Shown: piece after piece, positions 33,773 through 45,690 of the stretch
How the letters are laid out: each line of letters starts with the position of its first letter
How positions within the stretch are numbered: the first letter of the stretch is position 1
Assembly: GCA_011037195.1 (NCBI GenBank)
Contig: JAAEAF010003722.1
Span: forward strand, 1-64,000
DNA: 64,000 nt
Source of the DNA: Triatoma infestans
Taxonomy: Eukaryota; Arthropoda; Insecta; Hemiptera; Reduviidae
Reading direction: 5' to 3'
Translations under genes and position numbers: made by a program
Notes under the pieces: model-generated
What the model saw: the letters and a program-made list of their open reading frames with translations, nothing else
Told to the model about the DNA's origin: nothing
Databases searched by the model: none

Positions 33773-35560
33773 ATGTGTAGAAATAAAGAACAATTAGATA
33801 ACTCCGTCCACATTCTAGCTAATTAGTGCAAAAAAAAAGAAAACTACTTCTATATACCTACATTAGAAATGACTCATACCATATGGAAAGCATAACAATT
33901 TTCACGCATTAATGTAAATGAACTTTTAACATTAAATTGAAGGCAATTAATGAATTAATCATAAGCACAGGTCTTCTTTATATTGCTCATTTTAATGGAC
34001 TTAAGTGAAGTTCATAACTTTTCACTGTATTAATTTGCAACTCCTTTTGGATACTAGAATACGTAATCGGATTGGTTGAAGAAAACAGTTTTCTTACGAG
34101 GTAATGAGTCATCTTTTCTTTTTTTTTTTGCAATTTATAACGGACATTCATCCAGACATACTTTTTGTGACTAACTTAACAGATTTCCGCGTTTAATATC
34201 CAACTACCGTGAAAATTCTTGATGAAGTAATTAGTAATTGTATCGGAATTTTGCTTATACTAAAATCTTAGTTGAAGGGTCATGTGTTTTGTGCAGTTGC
34301 ATGCACTAAACTGACTAATATCCACGCTTACATAGCTTGGAATAATATTTAGAATTAGTCCTAGTCTTCCACATATTTTATTAAAGATGTACTTTAAGCA
34401 ATAACTTTTCTCATTCGACAAAGATAAGTATGGTGACGAATAGTATTATCTATAAATAATAGAAGACAAATACTTTTCTTACCAAAAAAACACAAATTAT
34501 ATAAATCCTTGTGTGCTGGAGCTGTCCCAAGACTTGGTTTGATTTCTGATTTAAATTTTGGCAGAGTCACGATACTCATTTTATGGGGCCATCGTATTGA
34601 TCTACTACTGTAAATTGACTTACAAACTGAATCAATTGAATTGCGACTTAGTATATCTTCTCTAGAATGGATTAAACTAAAATATTAATGACTAAGTTTC
34701 GAAAGTAATTTTATTGAATAAAAAAAAGATTGCAAAAAGACTGTATGTCCCTCTATATATTAAATTTTTTATTTTATTTATTATTAATTTCGGGATGTCA
34801 AAGCAAAATTCACATATGTCGGATACGAAACGTACACATATTTTACAGAAAGTGGGCATCAAAACGATGTGCAGAAATAACTATGCATTATGCAAGAAAA
34901 TCGGCACAGCATTTACGAACTACGTATCCAATCAGTAATGATTTTCTGCATTGGTCAAACGGCTAGAAAAGCCAGAAAATAGTTAGGTTATCCGTTTCCT
35001 ATAAACATTACAAAACTGATTGTAACTACGCTAACCTTCTAATCACAAACATACATGAACCTGATGATATCTACCGGATATTGATGTGTTAATACTATTT
35101 GGGGGAAAAAAAGGATTATAACTGAACATAGTTTAAACAAATAGAAATATATAAACATAATACGTCACAATGTACCTTTCCATACCATAGTTATTACTAT
35201 AATCAGCAACACAATGACCAAACACATAGAAGTACACAAAATAAGTTTGTTTGTGTGTACATTTGCGTATGCCAGATAGCATGGTTGAGATATGTCAGAT
35301 AGCCTAATGTGAATGCCAGATAGCTTAATGTAAATATCAAATGACATGGTTTTACATAATTTAATTGTTTATTTACACTATTGTATTTATTGTTGTTTAT
35401 TTTATTGGTTATTACTTGACGCATTAATAAGTGAAAATTAAATATTAGTTTCTATAATTATGCACCAATTAAATAATTATCTAACAACATTGTAAATTTA
35501 CTTCATAACGTAATTTGAACTTCATATTTTCACTCATTGATGTTGCCATTTTTATATATA
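33773..35560. other. Gap, no gene seen
   Basis: AT-rich. 34714-34966 has overlapping short open frames without recognisable content; I do not call a gene. Confidence 0.45.
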
Positions 35561-35564
35561 AAAA

Positions 35565-36850
35565 AAAAAAAAATATGGTGTGAAACACTCACACGACTCT
35601 TCTCCTAATGTAATTATAAAATTAGGAAAGGGAATAGCTAAGTGGTTAGAGTACTGGACTCCCACTCGGGGGATCCGGGTTCAAGTCCAGCTGTCTACCC
35701 TTAGATTTTATCTTCCTAGGAGCCTCTACAGCCCACTATTCTGTGATGGAGAATGTTGTCTATAACGAGAGATCACTGTCCGGAGACCGGCAGTGCTCTG
35801 AGAAGGGTCCGGGCGCCAATGACCGCAGATGTTAACGCGCCTTAATTTAAAAAAAAAAAAATCTGGTGTGAAACACTAACAGAACTTTCTCTTACTCCAG
35901 TTCTCAAAATTATAATTGACAAATTTTATAGTTTGTGAAAACCAAATTTAAAAAATTCGTCGAAAAATAAAAAAAAAAATGTCAGTAAAAGCGTATTTCC
36001 GTTACTAATTTTCTTGAAAACTCGGAATTTTGCCATCTATTTATTTCTAATCATTTTATTTGGATAATAGAATTGTACAAGCCAACTATGATAGCACTTT
36101 AGGGAAAAACATAACCTTCCCTCTCCTAAAACTGCCCTTAATGAATTTTCCCAGAGAAATGTTTTGAATAAAAGTTGTAGATCTTTGTATGTTTAGTTTA
36201 TTTAGGAAGTTTCAAGAAAATCGTCGGAACAATTTTTTGAGATAATGCGAAAAAGTGAAAAAAAATCATTCAGTAAAGTGGTAAAGTAATCCCACTTCCG
36301 GTTATACGATTTTTTTCAAACTCGGAATTTCAACTACATATTCAATTCTAATTAACATTATTTAGATGACAGAACTGTCTAATAAACTGAAATAGCACTT
36401 TACATGAAAACCTAACCCCACCCCTCCTTCTTAACTGCCATTAAATGAATTTTCTCCCAGAGAATTTTTTCAAATAAACGTTGTTGCTCGTTGCATGTGT
36501 AGTTAATGTAACAAGTTTGAAGAACATCGTCGGAACCATTTTTGAGCAAAACGCAAAAAAGTAAAAAAAAAAAAAACAACTAGTAAAGTGGTACTTTCGG
36601 TTGAGGCATTTTGGGAGATAACGTACTGTCAGATCCCATGGTGATATCTAAACGGAATATGAAGTTTCAACTTTCTGCGGTTTTTCGTTTTTGAGCTATG
36701 ATGTTCACTTACACACAGACCATTTGCTAAAAACCATTTTTTTGGACTCAGGGGACCTCAAAACGGATATTTCCGGTGAAAACTCGATATCGAAAATTTG
36801 AAACGATTACAGTACTTTCTCTTACTAGAAGTACAAAAATTTAAAACTTT
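35565..36850 (+). repeat. R3 repeat, longest copy, with tandem monomers
   Basis: The R3 head (GGTGTGAAACACTCACACGA) occurs at 35577 and again at 35869, separated by SINE1 copy e. Then two monomers of about 290 bp lie in tandem (35985-36268 and 36269-36570), each with CTTCCGGTTA-like start, TTTCTTGAAAACTCGGAATT, TAGCACTTTA and a GTCGGAAC(C/A)A block. A third partial unit starts near 36571. The R3 tail is at 36755-36840 (GACCTCAAAACGGATATTTC, then GGTGAAAACTCGATATCGAA). Confidence 0.6.
35622..35862 (+). mobile_element. SINE1 copy e
   Basis: Full-length SINE1 with box A TAGCTAAGTGGTTAGAGTAC, box B GGGTTCAAGTCC, GACCGGCAGTGC body and GTTAACGCGCCTTAATTTA plus A13. It lies between two R3 head copies. 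Confidence 0.85.
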
Positions 36851-36987
36851 TCCTGAAACATGGAAATTTTTACCCAGTTACCCTAACATAAGTGTAAAGT
36901 TGGTGACGTATATATATTATTAGGTAACAAATGGCAGGTGAGAATTATATACTTTTATTTTATAATTCAAAAGATTTCATCAAAATA

Positions 36988-37462
36988 TTGCACTAACTGA
37001 AGGAAAGGATTTTGAGTCTCGGTCTTTTTTTAAACCAAAAATAAAAAAACTTAAATTTTTGCCAACGTTTCGACAAATATATTGTCCTTTTCAAGGCATA
37101 AAAAATAAAAAATATAAAAACTAATAAAAAATCTTAAAAACATATCCAACTTGAAAACTTATGTAAAATTTAGAACTAAAAAGTTGAGATTACCTTAACC
37201 ACACAGAGAAAAGTGAAAAAATAAACCGGTTTCTCAACTTTTTAGTTCTAAATTTTACATAAGTTTTCAAGTTGGATATGTTTTAAAGATTTTTTAATAG
37301 TTTTTATATTTTTTATGCCTTGAAAAAGACAATATATTTGTCGAAACGTTAGCAAAAATTTAAGTTTTTTTATTTTTGGTTTAAAAAAAGGCCGAAACTC
37401 AAAATCCTTTCCTTCATACAAGTAACGGTCGAGAAGAATCTTCCATAATTGCCCGAACTGAA
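36988..37462. mobile_element. PLE-C fold-back element, imperfect 14-bp TSD
   Basis: Arms of about 190 bp (37002-37198 and 37230-37415) are inverted complements around a spacer of about 30 bp; they share GAAAACTTATGTAAAATTTA and CAAAAATAAAAAAACTTAAA-type text. The right side has an extra extension of about 33 bp (37416-37448). TTGCACTAACTGAA (36988-37001) and TTGCCCGAACTGAA (37449-37462) are a probable TSD with two mismatches. Each arm has a GAAACGTT hairpin (37060-37097 minus; 37316-37354 plus). Confidence 0.7.
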
Positions 37463-37825
37463 ATTTTAAGATTCGTAATGTAAAGGTCGCAGATTCCCTT
37501 CAGAGATGCCCTTCAAAATCAATTTTTCTGGGGGTAATGTTTCAAATAAAAGTGTCAGGCTTTTTATATGTGTGCAGTTAGAATTCTAAATTTAAAGAAA
37601 ATCATTGCAGCTTTTCGAGAATATTCCCCCAAAAAACTCAAAAATCTATTTTGTATATAGAATCATACTTCTGGCCAACTAATTTTCTTCAGATTTGGAA
37701 TTCTAGCTATATTTCTGTTGTACCTCAATATTAGAAATATAAATTGTATTGAATTGTTCTTTAAAGGGGAGCCTAACGTTGCTGTTCCCCCAGAACGCTA
37801 CAAAAATCAATTTTATGAGAAAATA
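37463..37825 (+). repeat. R3 repeat fragment
   Basis: Contains TCTGGGGGTAATGTTTCAAA, TAAAAGTGTCAGG and GAAAATCATTGCAGCTTTTC, which match the second half of an R3 monomer. Confidence 0.4.
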
Positions 37826-37839
37826 GTTAAAAAAAAAAA

Positions 37840-38055
37840 AATGCCTCCTTGAGCAGAAGCAGTATTGCCCGGGTGCCATTCTTGATGACCCCCAAGCGTT
37901 TGACTGAGTTTTGTATTCGGGCTTGCTGTGGAAGCTCAAGGGCATCCTACCGCGTACCTATTTCCTAATCGTGAATTCCTATTTGTCTGGGCGACATTTC
38001 TGGATCAACCATGGTTCGGCCATTTCACCTATATATCCTATTGAAATATGTTTGG
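37840..38055 (+). pseudogene. Jockey-like RT fragment
   Basis: Reads YSGLLWKLKGILPRTYFLIV, NSYLSGRHFWINHGSAIS and PIYPIEI, which is the RT stretch before GVPQGS (usual: GLL.KL....P..Y..L..SYL..R.F.V). A stop follows. It probably belongs with the fragment at 38585-39310. Confidence 0.65.
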
Positions 38056-38584
38056 TGTGCTGTTGTTGTAGTGTAGTGGTAGCTTCTGGCGTTAGCGGTT
38101 CTTTAAAGGGCTTGTGTTTGTATGTTTTAAGAGAGTGAAGTAATAAGAATAATTATGAAAACACTGGTAGATTGAATTAAATATATTATCTTTAAAGATA
38201 TTTGAATATTTTACAATATCACAACTGTTACGCTTCATATATCAATTGTTAATTTAGAATAAATGTTAATCTCTATCACTGGCATGAGTTTAAGAGAGCG
38301 ATTCCTGAAGCAAGTGTTTTGGCTTGAATGTCTGTTTTAGACTGTCTTGAAGGAATGTCTTCTTTTCATAGTTCAAATCCTTTCAAATAATGCTGGTATG
38401 TCTGCAGGGAGTTTTATTGTTTTACCCTAACTGTTTCTTGCCCTTTGTCTCTTGGTTTGCATTGACCTAGATTTGTAGTACCTGGCTCTATTTCCATCAC
38501 TTCGGGAACTAGCTAATTTTCACAAAATTATTTTACTAAACTATTTTCCAAAACTATTATTTTTCCATTTCGTTCTTCCACTAC
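38056..38584. other. Gap between two halves of a Jockey-like RT
   Basis: About 530 bp with no recognised content, lying exactly where the RT text ..PIEI and GVQQGS would join. Possibly a later insertion; no TSD was found. Confidence 0.35.
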
Positions 38585-39310
38585 CCTTCCTGGCGTCCAG
38601 CAAGGGAGCATTCTCGGACCTCTTCTCCACACTATATACGCTGCTGACATCCCCACTTCCCTTTCATACATTGCTCTCTATTTTTTCAGATGACATTGCC
38701 ATCCTCTCTCCGCATAACGACTCCGTAATTGCTTTTAGAAAACCTTCAAAGCCATTTGAGCTAACTGGAAACGTGGTGCAAAAAATGGCGAATAAAAATT
38801 AACGAGACAAAATGCCAATACACTATTTGTACATTAAGACGGACTACATTGCCCCCTCTATATTTTAATGGTATTTCTCTATCAACTGCTGACCATGTTC
38901 GCTACTTAGGCACCTGGAACCTCCATAAACGATTAAAAAGACAAGACCTCAACAGACGATTTAAACTATTATCACTATTACTCGGCAGACGATCTAAACT
39001 ATCCCTACAATGTAAAAGACTAATTTGCCAGGTAACCAAAAATTCCAATTCCCACAGAATCCCGTCATTCCAATCCAAAATACTCAGAAAAATTGTCAAT
39101 GCCTCCTTGTTTGTATCAAATCTCACCCTACATCAAGACCTCAATATTCCTTACATAACCGAAGTTGCTAAAACTAAGTACAAAAAGTTCCATTTGTCCC
39201 TCTCTGCTCACCCTAATCCTCTAGTATGCCAACTAAGTTCCTCTACCCTTCCAGATAATCCTCGCGGACGATTGAAACGCCGCTGGCCTCGAGACTATCT
39301 ATGAATAACT
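38585..39310 (+). pseudogene. Jockey-like LINE relic, RT to C-terminus
   Basis: Starts GVQQGSILGPLLHTIYAADI, then decayed palm. The open part (38849-39304) reads TADHVRYLGTWNLHKRLKRQ, QSKILRKIVNASLFVSNLTL, TEVAKTKYKKFHLSL and ends RGRLKRRWPRDYL. Same family as the 7.7-8.6 kb copy. Frameshifts in the palm; the YADD box is not intact. A T-run follows at 39340. Confidence 0.75.
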
Positions 39311-40885
39311 AGTTATTAACTAAGTAAAGCCATATTTTTTTTTTTTTATGGAGTCTCATAGCTGGGTGAGTTCTCCACACAAGTGACTAGGTGATTTGTT
39401 GTATACCACACATTTACTGTTGTATACCATTGAAAATAAATATATACTATAAAAATTATAGGCATACCATTGATCAATATAATCACTAATATGATTTTTT
39501 TATTAAAATATTATCCAATAACAACAAGGATAAGTATCAATAAAATTGTTGGTCGTACTTAGAACATTTTTCCTGGTCAAGAATATTCAGAAAAATTATC
39601 CTGTTTCCTGCAGGAGTGACGTATTTATTTACGGTTAAATTCTTTGAAGTATTTTTTGGAGTAATTGTAAAACAAGTGAACTGATGGCTGGCAAATATAC
39701 TGCAATAAACATAATATAATTTATTCAAAAAAAAAAAAAATAAAAATTAAAATAGTGTCAATGAAAAAAAAAAAATGGCCAAAGGCAGAATAAAATAACT
39801 ATCTCTTTGAAATAAGAATTGAAATATAGTTACAATAATTATGTAAAATGAATTTCCACGTAATAAATAAAATCTTTCATTTTCTCAGTTATTGTTATTA
39901 TTATTTTTTCATATTATTTAAGAGACTGATTAAAAAAAACCTTGATGTTGATCACGGTTACAATATTTAGCTTCTTTAGTTTTATGTTTCGTAAACAAAT
40001 TACATTCCAACTATACGATTATATAAATCATTTTCTAGCTTTTATTAGCGGAAAATTTCCTAATTATGGTGTAACATTAATGCGTCTTGTACACCTGCAT
40101 CCCGCCTGAATATTCCTTTAATGGCCCATACATTTATGGCTTATTCTTGGACATTAATAAAATTATTTCAAAATATATCGCTTATTAAAATTTTATGTAT
40201 TAATAAAAGTTAACTGTTTACGTTTTTCTAATGTTTTTCTTTTTATAAAATTTTATATGAAATCAATAATAATTGTATTATAATAGTCACTTGTTAAAAA
40301 TGTAAGGAATTAAAAAGAAAAAACTGGTTTGACACTTTAAAAATCACCTCTTTCCGTTATTTTTCCACTTCAAGAATTGAAAAATAACAAAAGAGAAAAA
40401 TGAAAAATTGTTTTTGTATTCAGGGGCTTTTGTTTTTGGTAATGAAGAATATAAAATTTATTAATGAATGAAGAATACCAATTCCAGAATCAAATTTCAG
40501 CCTTCTAAAAGTTTTAACGCGTCAAATTTTATTTCTGAAAATCTGTAACGAATCAAGAAACAATAAAAAGAGAAGTTTAAAAATGATTTGGTAGAAAACA
40601 TTTATTGTAAATTGTTTAACTTATTTTTTGAATTAGATAGCCGTTTGAATGGTTTGGCAAAGCCTAAAACTGGCATGTCAAACACGCCGCCTGCGAGTGT
40701 AAGGTGAACCATTAATAAGTAGGCTGCCAGCCACGATTACAATCTAAGACGGTTATTTAATCATTGATAATATTGTATTTGTAGAATTGAAATCATAAGT
40801 TAAAACATAAATCAAATAAATAAATAAATTTAAAAAAACAAAAAACATTTAATTTTAATATTATATATTATTCTATTGCAAAGAT
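39311..40885. other. Gap, no gene seen
   Basis: AT-rich, several A-runs. No recognised feature. Confidence 0.5.
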
Positions 40886-41485
40886 TTCCAGGCATTTAGG
40901 GCGTAAGGGCAACGAAGCGACAGATAGCATTGCCCGGGAGGATTTCGTAGGAATCTGATGGGATCTGTACCCTGTGGCATTGATGATGATGCCCCATAAG
41001 TGCTGCCATCAAAGCATGGGTAGGTCTACAATAGATCACAAGAATTTGGGTGAAAGGAAAACTCCTACAGAAGCAGCCCAAATTTATTAATAGCTATTAG
41101 CCAGGCCTTTACTACCTATCGATACCAACAAAGCCGGTCGGCCTAAACAGATGATTTAGGCCTGCTCACTGTTCAGACTTAAAGAACACATCAGGCCTGA
41201 AACGGTTAGACTGTATAGGTTTTGTCATGTAGATGAGGAAATAGGTCTGCACGTACTGTAACAGTGTGAGGATCATGTCTGGCTGAGAGTTTGCCTCTTT
41301 GGGGAAGAGAAACTGACGCGTTCAAACTTTACACAGGAATCTCTCTTCAGATTGCGAAGTCTAAGGGAAACTGACGCCTTCATACTTTACTAAGTCTAAA
41401 CAGACAAGACTGTAGAAGGTACTCCAATTGTAGGTGTTACAATAAACCCACCTAGGTCGCGATGCTGTAAGCTTGCTAATCAATA
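40886..41485 (+). pseudogene. LINE RNase H and C-terminal relic
   Basis: Reads through many frames: FRA*GQRSDR (decayed GNE..D box), SPNLLIAIS, DLKEHIRPETVRLYR, VDEEIGLHVL, then LFGEEKLTRSNFTQESLF. The layout (GNE.AD, then HL, then a Cys/His region, then F) suggests the end of an RNase H-bearing LINE. Very decayed and uncertain. Confidence 0.4.
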
Positions 41486-41764
41486 CCTACAGAAACTATC
41501 TACTGCGAGGTTTTTAAGCGTAATTATAGATATCAATTAGATTTTTCAGGTTGAAATGTCTTAAATTGCAACACAAATAATTACACCAATTTTTTGGAGC
41601 AAAAAGACCAAAAACTTTAGACTTTAGAGTACAAGTAAGTGATTTTTCTTTGTCCGATTTTGAAACAAATTATATTAATTTTGGCGTCCCACATTTCTAT
41701 AAATTATTTAACAGTCGACAGATTTCCTAATGCATTATATAGAATTAGCGGTATTTGTGCAAAC

Positions 41765-41997
41765 AACTATTTTAAAGGAAAGGGGATAGCGGAATACCCG
41801 GGTTAGCGTCCAGCTGTGCAACTCTTAGATTTTTTCATCCTAGGAGCTTCTACAGCTTAGTGTCCGGTGATGGACAGTGTTGGCTGTAAAGAGAGAACAC
41901 AATTCGGAGGCCTGCAGTGCACTGTAAAGGCTCCGGGCGCCAATGACCATAGATAGATGTTGAGACGCCTTAAATAAAAAAATAAAAAAACTATTTT
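41765..41997 (+). mobile_element. SINE1 copy f with TSD
   Basis: Element 41774-41988 has a shortened head (box A lost, CCCGGGTTAGCGTCCAGC left) and a full body with GCCTGCAGTGCACTG and GAGACGCCTTAAAT plus A-rich tail. AACTATTTT flanks it at 41765-41773 and 41989-41997. Confidence 0.75.
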
Positions 41998-42198
41998 CAA
42001 GTTAAAAAGTAATAAAACTCCGAAAAAATTAAGATTAATGAAAGAAAAATAAAGATAAGGGCAATCATTTTTAAAAATAATTATAGTTTACCAAATTTTG
42101 AAGATTTGTTAATCAATAATGTTGCCAAAAAACAACTTTTGTACTTCTTATATAAGTATATATTTTGACTTTGGTTCTATTGTCTGAAACAATGCCAT

Positions 42199-42271
42199 AA
42201 CTGCAATGTTAATTTTTTTTTTTTTTGGCTCATCGACATCGCAGGCCATTAGCGCAAACTGCAATGTTAAT
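42199..42271 (-). mobile_element. 43-bp retro-insertion with 15-bp TSD
   Basis: AACTGCAATGTTAAT occurs at 42199-42213 and 42257-42271. Between them are a T run and GGCTCATCGACATCGCAGGC. On the minus strand this is a very short 3' end followed by a poly(A) of about 15. It looks like an extreme 5' truncation of a LINE or a LINE-mobilised RNA. Confidence 0.7.
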
Positions 42272-43355
42272 AATTATAAATCTGTTTACTTATTTATTTC
42301 GAGTTTTTTTTTTTAATACTCCCGGCGGCCTGATGGATAACAATTAATTTAATCACAAACGAGTTTGTCATATCTGATCTAAAAGGACACATTTTACGCA
42401 AAAATAGAACTAGCTCAACGTATTTTTACACTTTTTATTTTATTTTTGTACCACACTATGCTATGAGATCATTAGAATCAGAAATATTTTTATCTCTTAC
42501 TTACGCCATTAATAATTAATTGTGCTATTACGATGATTCATAGAAACTTGGAAAAACTGCGTCAGCAAAGTGAGAAAAAAATTATTAATTATATATTTAC
42601 TGTTTATCTATACATAAATAATAAGGCTTATCATTTTCATTGTGATATACCTAAATAGATAAAAGGCTCAATTGAAATATTAGAAATAAATTACGTATAT
42701 TTTTTTTAAAACTAATTATTAAGTTTTCCAGATGAATACAGACGCTGAAACTTCATGTATTAAATAAAAATAAAACTTAGATCGATTTTTATAAAAAAAA
42801 TTTAAAATAAGCTGACCAAATTTAGTTGGGAATATTTCATTTTGGTTAGAAAAATGATTTTTTATTACTATTATTAATCGATATTATTGATCGATAGTCA
42901 ACGCATCACTCCTAATTTATCACCTAAACCAGAAAATCGTGAAAACTGAAAATAAAAAAAAATCTATTCATAAAGCCGCAATTTTTGGTTAAAGGATTCT
43001 GACCGTAACCTTCGTGATAAATATGGTTGTGTGGTATATAAACGGAAAGTCAATTCTGAGTTTGCTGGATGTTTAGCCTTCGATATATTTCCTATACCAA
43101 TATATACATTCTCACTCTCTCCCTCATTCACCAGACAATATACACACAGAATAATTGAAATAAAAATATTTTTTTTATTTTATTCAGAAGTTGCGAAAGC
43201 TATATTTGCAGAGAAAACTCAATTTTGAAATCTGTTCCGATCGTATTTACTTCCTGTTACTGTAGTAAGAGTAAGCTAGAATGTTATTTCTAAGATAACT
43301 CATTCACATAGATGTTTCAAGATAATGTATACTGTGTGAAGCAGGAGGGAAAAAA
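42272..43355. other. Gap, no gene seen
   Basis: AT-rich sequence without recognisable features. Confidence 0.5.
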
Positions 43356-43359
43356 TATC

Positions 43360-44275
43360 CTGAGCATTCCAGACTTCCAAGGGCCTAAAACAGGGGTGCT
43401 GCCTATCGCCCACGTTATTTAAAATCTACCTGCATAGGGCGGTGCATGAATGGCTCAGAAAGTGCAAAGGTATGGGTTTGCAGATTGAAGATGAGCACCT
43501 TTGTACTTTATTCTTTGCTGATGACCAGGTGGTTATAGCCCAGGATAAAGTGGATCTAGAACTGATGATGAGGGAGCTGAAGGAATCATATTCAAGTTGG
43601 GGAATGAAGATAAATTATACTAAGACATGGTGGTAGCAGGAAGTGAGAAGGAAGATTTACTGGTGGACGGGGAGAAATGCAGGAGGACTAAGTATTTTAG
43701 GTACTTGGGTTCGGTTTTGGAAGAGGAGGGAGGTTGTGAAGAGGAAGTGCGGATTAGAAGTGGTCAGGCCCGAAAGGCGGTTAGGATGCTCCACCCAGTA
43801 ATATGGAATCAATCTCTGTCAAAAAATAATAAAAAACGAATCTTCTACTCAATAATAGAAGGAATTCTCGCATATGGATCAGAAACCTGGGCTACTACAA
43901 GGAAAATGTGTGCAAAGATAAGTACTGTAGAAATGGATTATTGGAGAAGGTGTTTGAAAAAATGAAGATATAAGGAAGGAAATGGAGGTCAAAGAGACTA
44001 CGGAGGAGAGATTAGTAAAAAGAAAACTGAAATGGTATGGACACCTCAGAAGGATACCCCGAGAAAGATGGCTAGAGATGGTGAGAAAGTGGAATCCAGA
44101 AAGAAATAGAAGACGAGGAAGACCAGCACGTGGGTGGGAAGATGATATAGAGGAGCAGATGGCTGGTAGAGGACTGCGGGAAGGTGACTGGTGGGAGAGA
44201 GATCTTTGGAGGGACAATGAGACCTGACGGCAACCCAGTAGTAGGGAAACGCCGGGAAAGTAAGTAAGTACCATC
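43360..44275 (+). pseudogene. RTE-like LINE, RT palm to C-terminus
   Basis: Begins near KTGVLPIAHVI (decayed GC.LSP.LF). Open parts are 43442-43636 with CTLFFADDQVVIAQDK (the FADD catalytic box) and MKINYTKT, 43627-43965 with TKYFRYLGSVLEEEGGCEEE, IIEGILAYGSETWATT and MDYWRRCLKK, and 43982-44227 with RKLKWYGHLRRIPRERW and GRPARGWEDDIEEQM. Frame changes near 43630 and 43970. The end GTAAGTAAGTA is a short tandem tail. 5'-truncated; no endonuclease. Confidence 0.8.
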
Positions 44276-44620
44276 TAAAATAATAATTTCAATGAAAAGA
44301 AGTTGGTTATATTGTCTATATATTTTTATAACATTCGCAATATTATTTGGCTACACAACAGTAATAAATTCAACTAAACTTAGCGGTAATAAATTCCAAC
44401 TGATCATAGTTACAGAAATATAAGATGTAGAAAATATTATAACAATGAAACAACAGATAATAGAATTTCATTTTATAAAATCGAAACTGACTTCTACATA
44501 GTTTAAAGCTTTGTAGTTTTTTATTAAAAAAAAAAAAAAATTGGTGTGAAACACTCACACAACTTCTCTGACTGTGAAATGGCAAATTTTCTTCACACTT
44601 TTATAGGTTTTATTAGGTTG
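44276..44620. other. Gap with an R3 head
   Basis: 44540-44575 is the R3 head (TTGGTGTGAAACACTCACAC, then AACTTCTCT). The rest is AT-rich. Confidence 0.45.
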
Positions 44621-44624
44621 TTTC

Positions 44625-45420
44625 TTATATTCAGATCTGTGCCGAGGGAGAACCTGCGTAGAGCCCAAGGGGGCAGGTATACGCATTTGCTCGGTCAGTC
44701 AGGCCGCACTGAAAGCCCTAGAGGCTTACAGAACTACCTCATCCCTAGTGAAAGAATGTCGTGAGGCATTGGTGAGACTCTCCAGGCACAACAAGGTACA
44801 GCTGCTATGGGTGCCTGGATATGCAGGGATTGAGGGTAATGAGACAGCTGATCAACTGGCCAGGAACGGGGTAAACACTCCGTTCACATTGGTCCACAGC
44901 CGGTCCTGGGGATAACTGGCGGAGCGATTCGTGCGTTTGATTAGAGAGTGGTGTCGCAGTAAGCATGAAGAGCTCTGGAGGGGGAGCCCGGGTGCTATAC
45001 ACAATAAAAGGATGATGCCAGGACTGTGTAAACGAAGAACCCGAATGACCCTTGGTCTGAGTAGGAGCCAGATTTCTCTGGTGACTGGACTGTTTACGGG
45101 TCATGGCAGGTTCAGGAAACATCTGTACAAGGTAGGACTCATTCGAGCGGAACCCTTGTGCAGACTATGTCAGGAAGAGGAGGAAACGGCCTCCCACCTG
45201 TTGTTCGATTGCGTAGCAATAATCAGATTGAGGTATGAAACCTTTGGTACTTTGCGACCTGAGGAGATAGTAGCTCAAAATGACCTGGTGGTGAAGGCCC
45301 TTAAACTCCTTAAGGAGGGAGGGTTTGCCTACTAGGAACTATCGGGGGTGGCACAATAAGCCTCTGTTGGCTGCGGTGCCGGGATATGGCCCACCCGAGG
45401 TTGGATAATAATAGGAATAA
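44625..45420 (+). pseudogene. RNase H-bearing LINE, 3' end
   Basis: RNase H remains: SQAALKALEAYRTTSSL with CREALVRL, and the strong motif LLWVPGYAGIEGNETADQLA (44806-44865). A stop follows in SWG*LAE. The frame 44931-45335 then reads LIREWCRSKHEELWRG, LVTGLFTGHGRFRKHLYKVG and CRLCQEEEETASHLLFDC, a C..C....H....C finger, ending in EGGFAY. The 3' region ends in AATAATAGGAATAAT repeats. This order (RT, RNase H, Cys/His finger) is found in I- and R1-group LINEs. 5'-truncated and broken once. Confidence 0.8.
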
Positions 45421-45429
45421 TACAATAGT

Positions 45430-45690
45430 GTTTAAAAACCGTCGGCCGCATTTTTATGGAGGAAAATCACAAAAAACCTGAAAACACCTATTCCGTAAAG
45501 TCGCACTTGCGCTCAACCAATTTTTCTTCAAACTGAGATTGGCAAATATATAATTCTAATTAAAAACTATTCTTTGATAGAATTGTTAGCCATTGTTTGA
45601 ACTGCCATAGCCTTAAGAGGAAAACATAAACCCCCACCTCACCCCAAAAAACTGCCCTTAAATGAATTTACTGGAAAATAAATGAAATGA
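45430..45690 (+). repeat. R3 repeat fragment
   Basis: Landmarks TTCCGTAAAGTCGCACTTGC, TTTGATAGAATTGTTAG, AAACATAAACCCCCACCT and CTGCCCTTAAATGAATTT. Confidence 0.45.

Noticed and set aside
34714..34966. Two overlapping ORFs of 74 and 78 codons
   Set aside because: AT-rich, no recognisable content; overlap in two frames suggests chance.
36988..37462. A bacterial-type terminator or a MITE with transposase TIRs
   Set aside because: Arms of about 190 bp with a 14-bp TSD and one-sided extension do not fit either; the PLE-like explanation covers more features.
37911..38138. A 75-codon plus ORF as a stand-alone gene
   Set aside because: Its content is the RT stretch of a Jockey-like LINE; the part after 38055 is unrelated.
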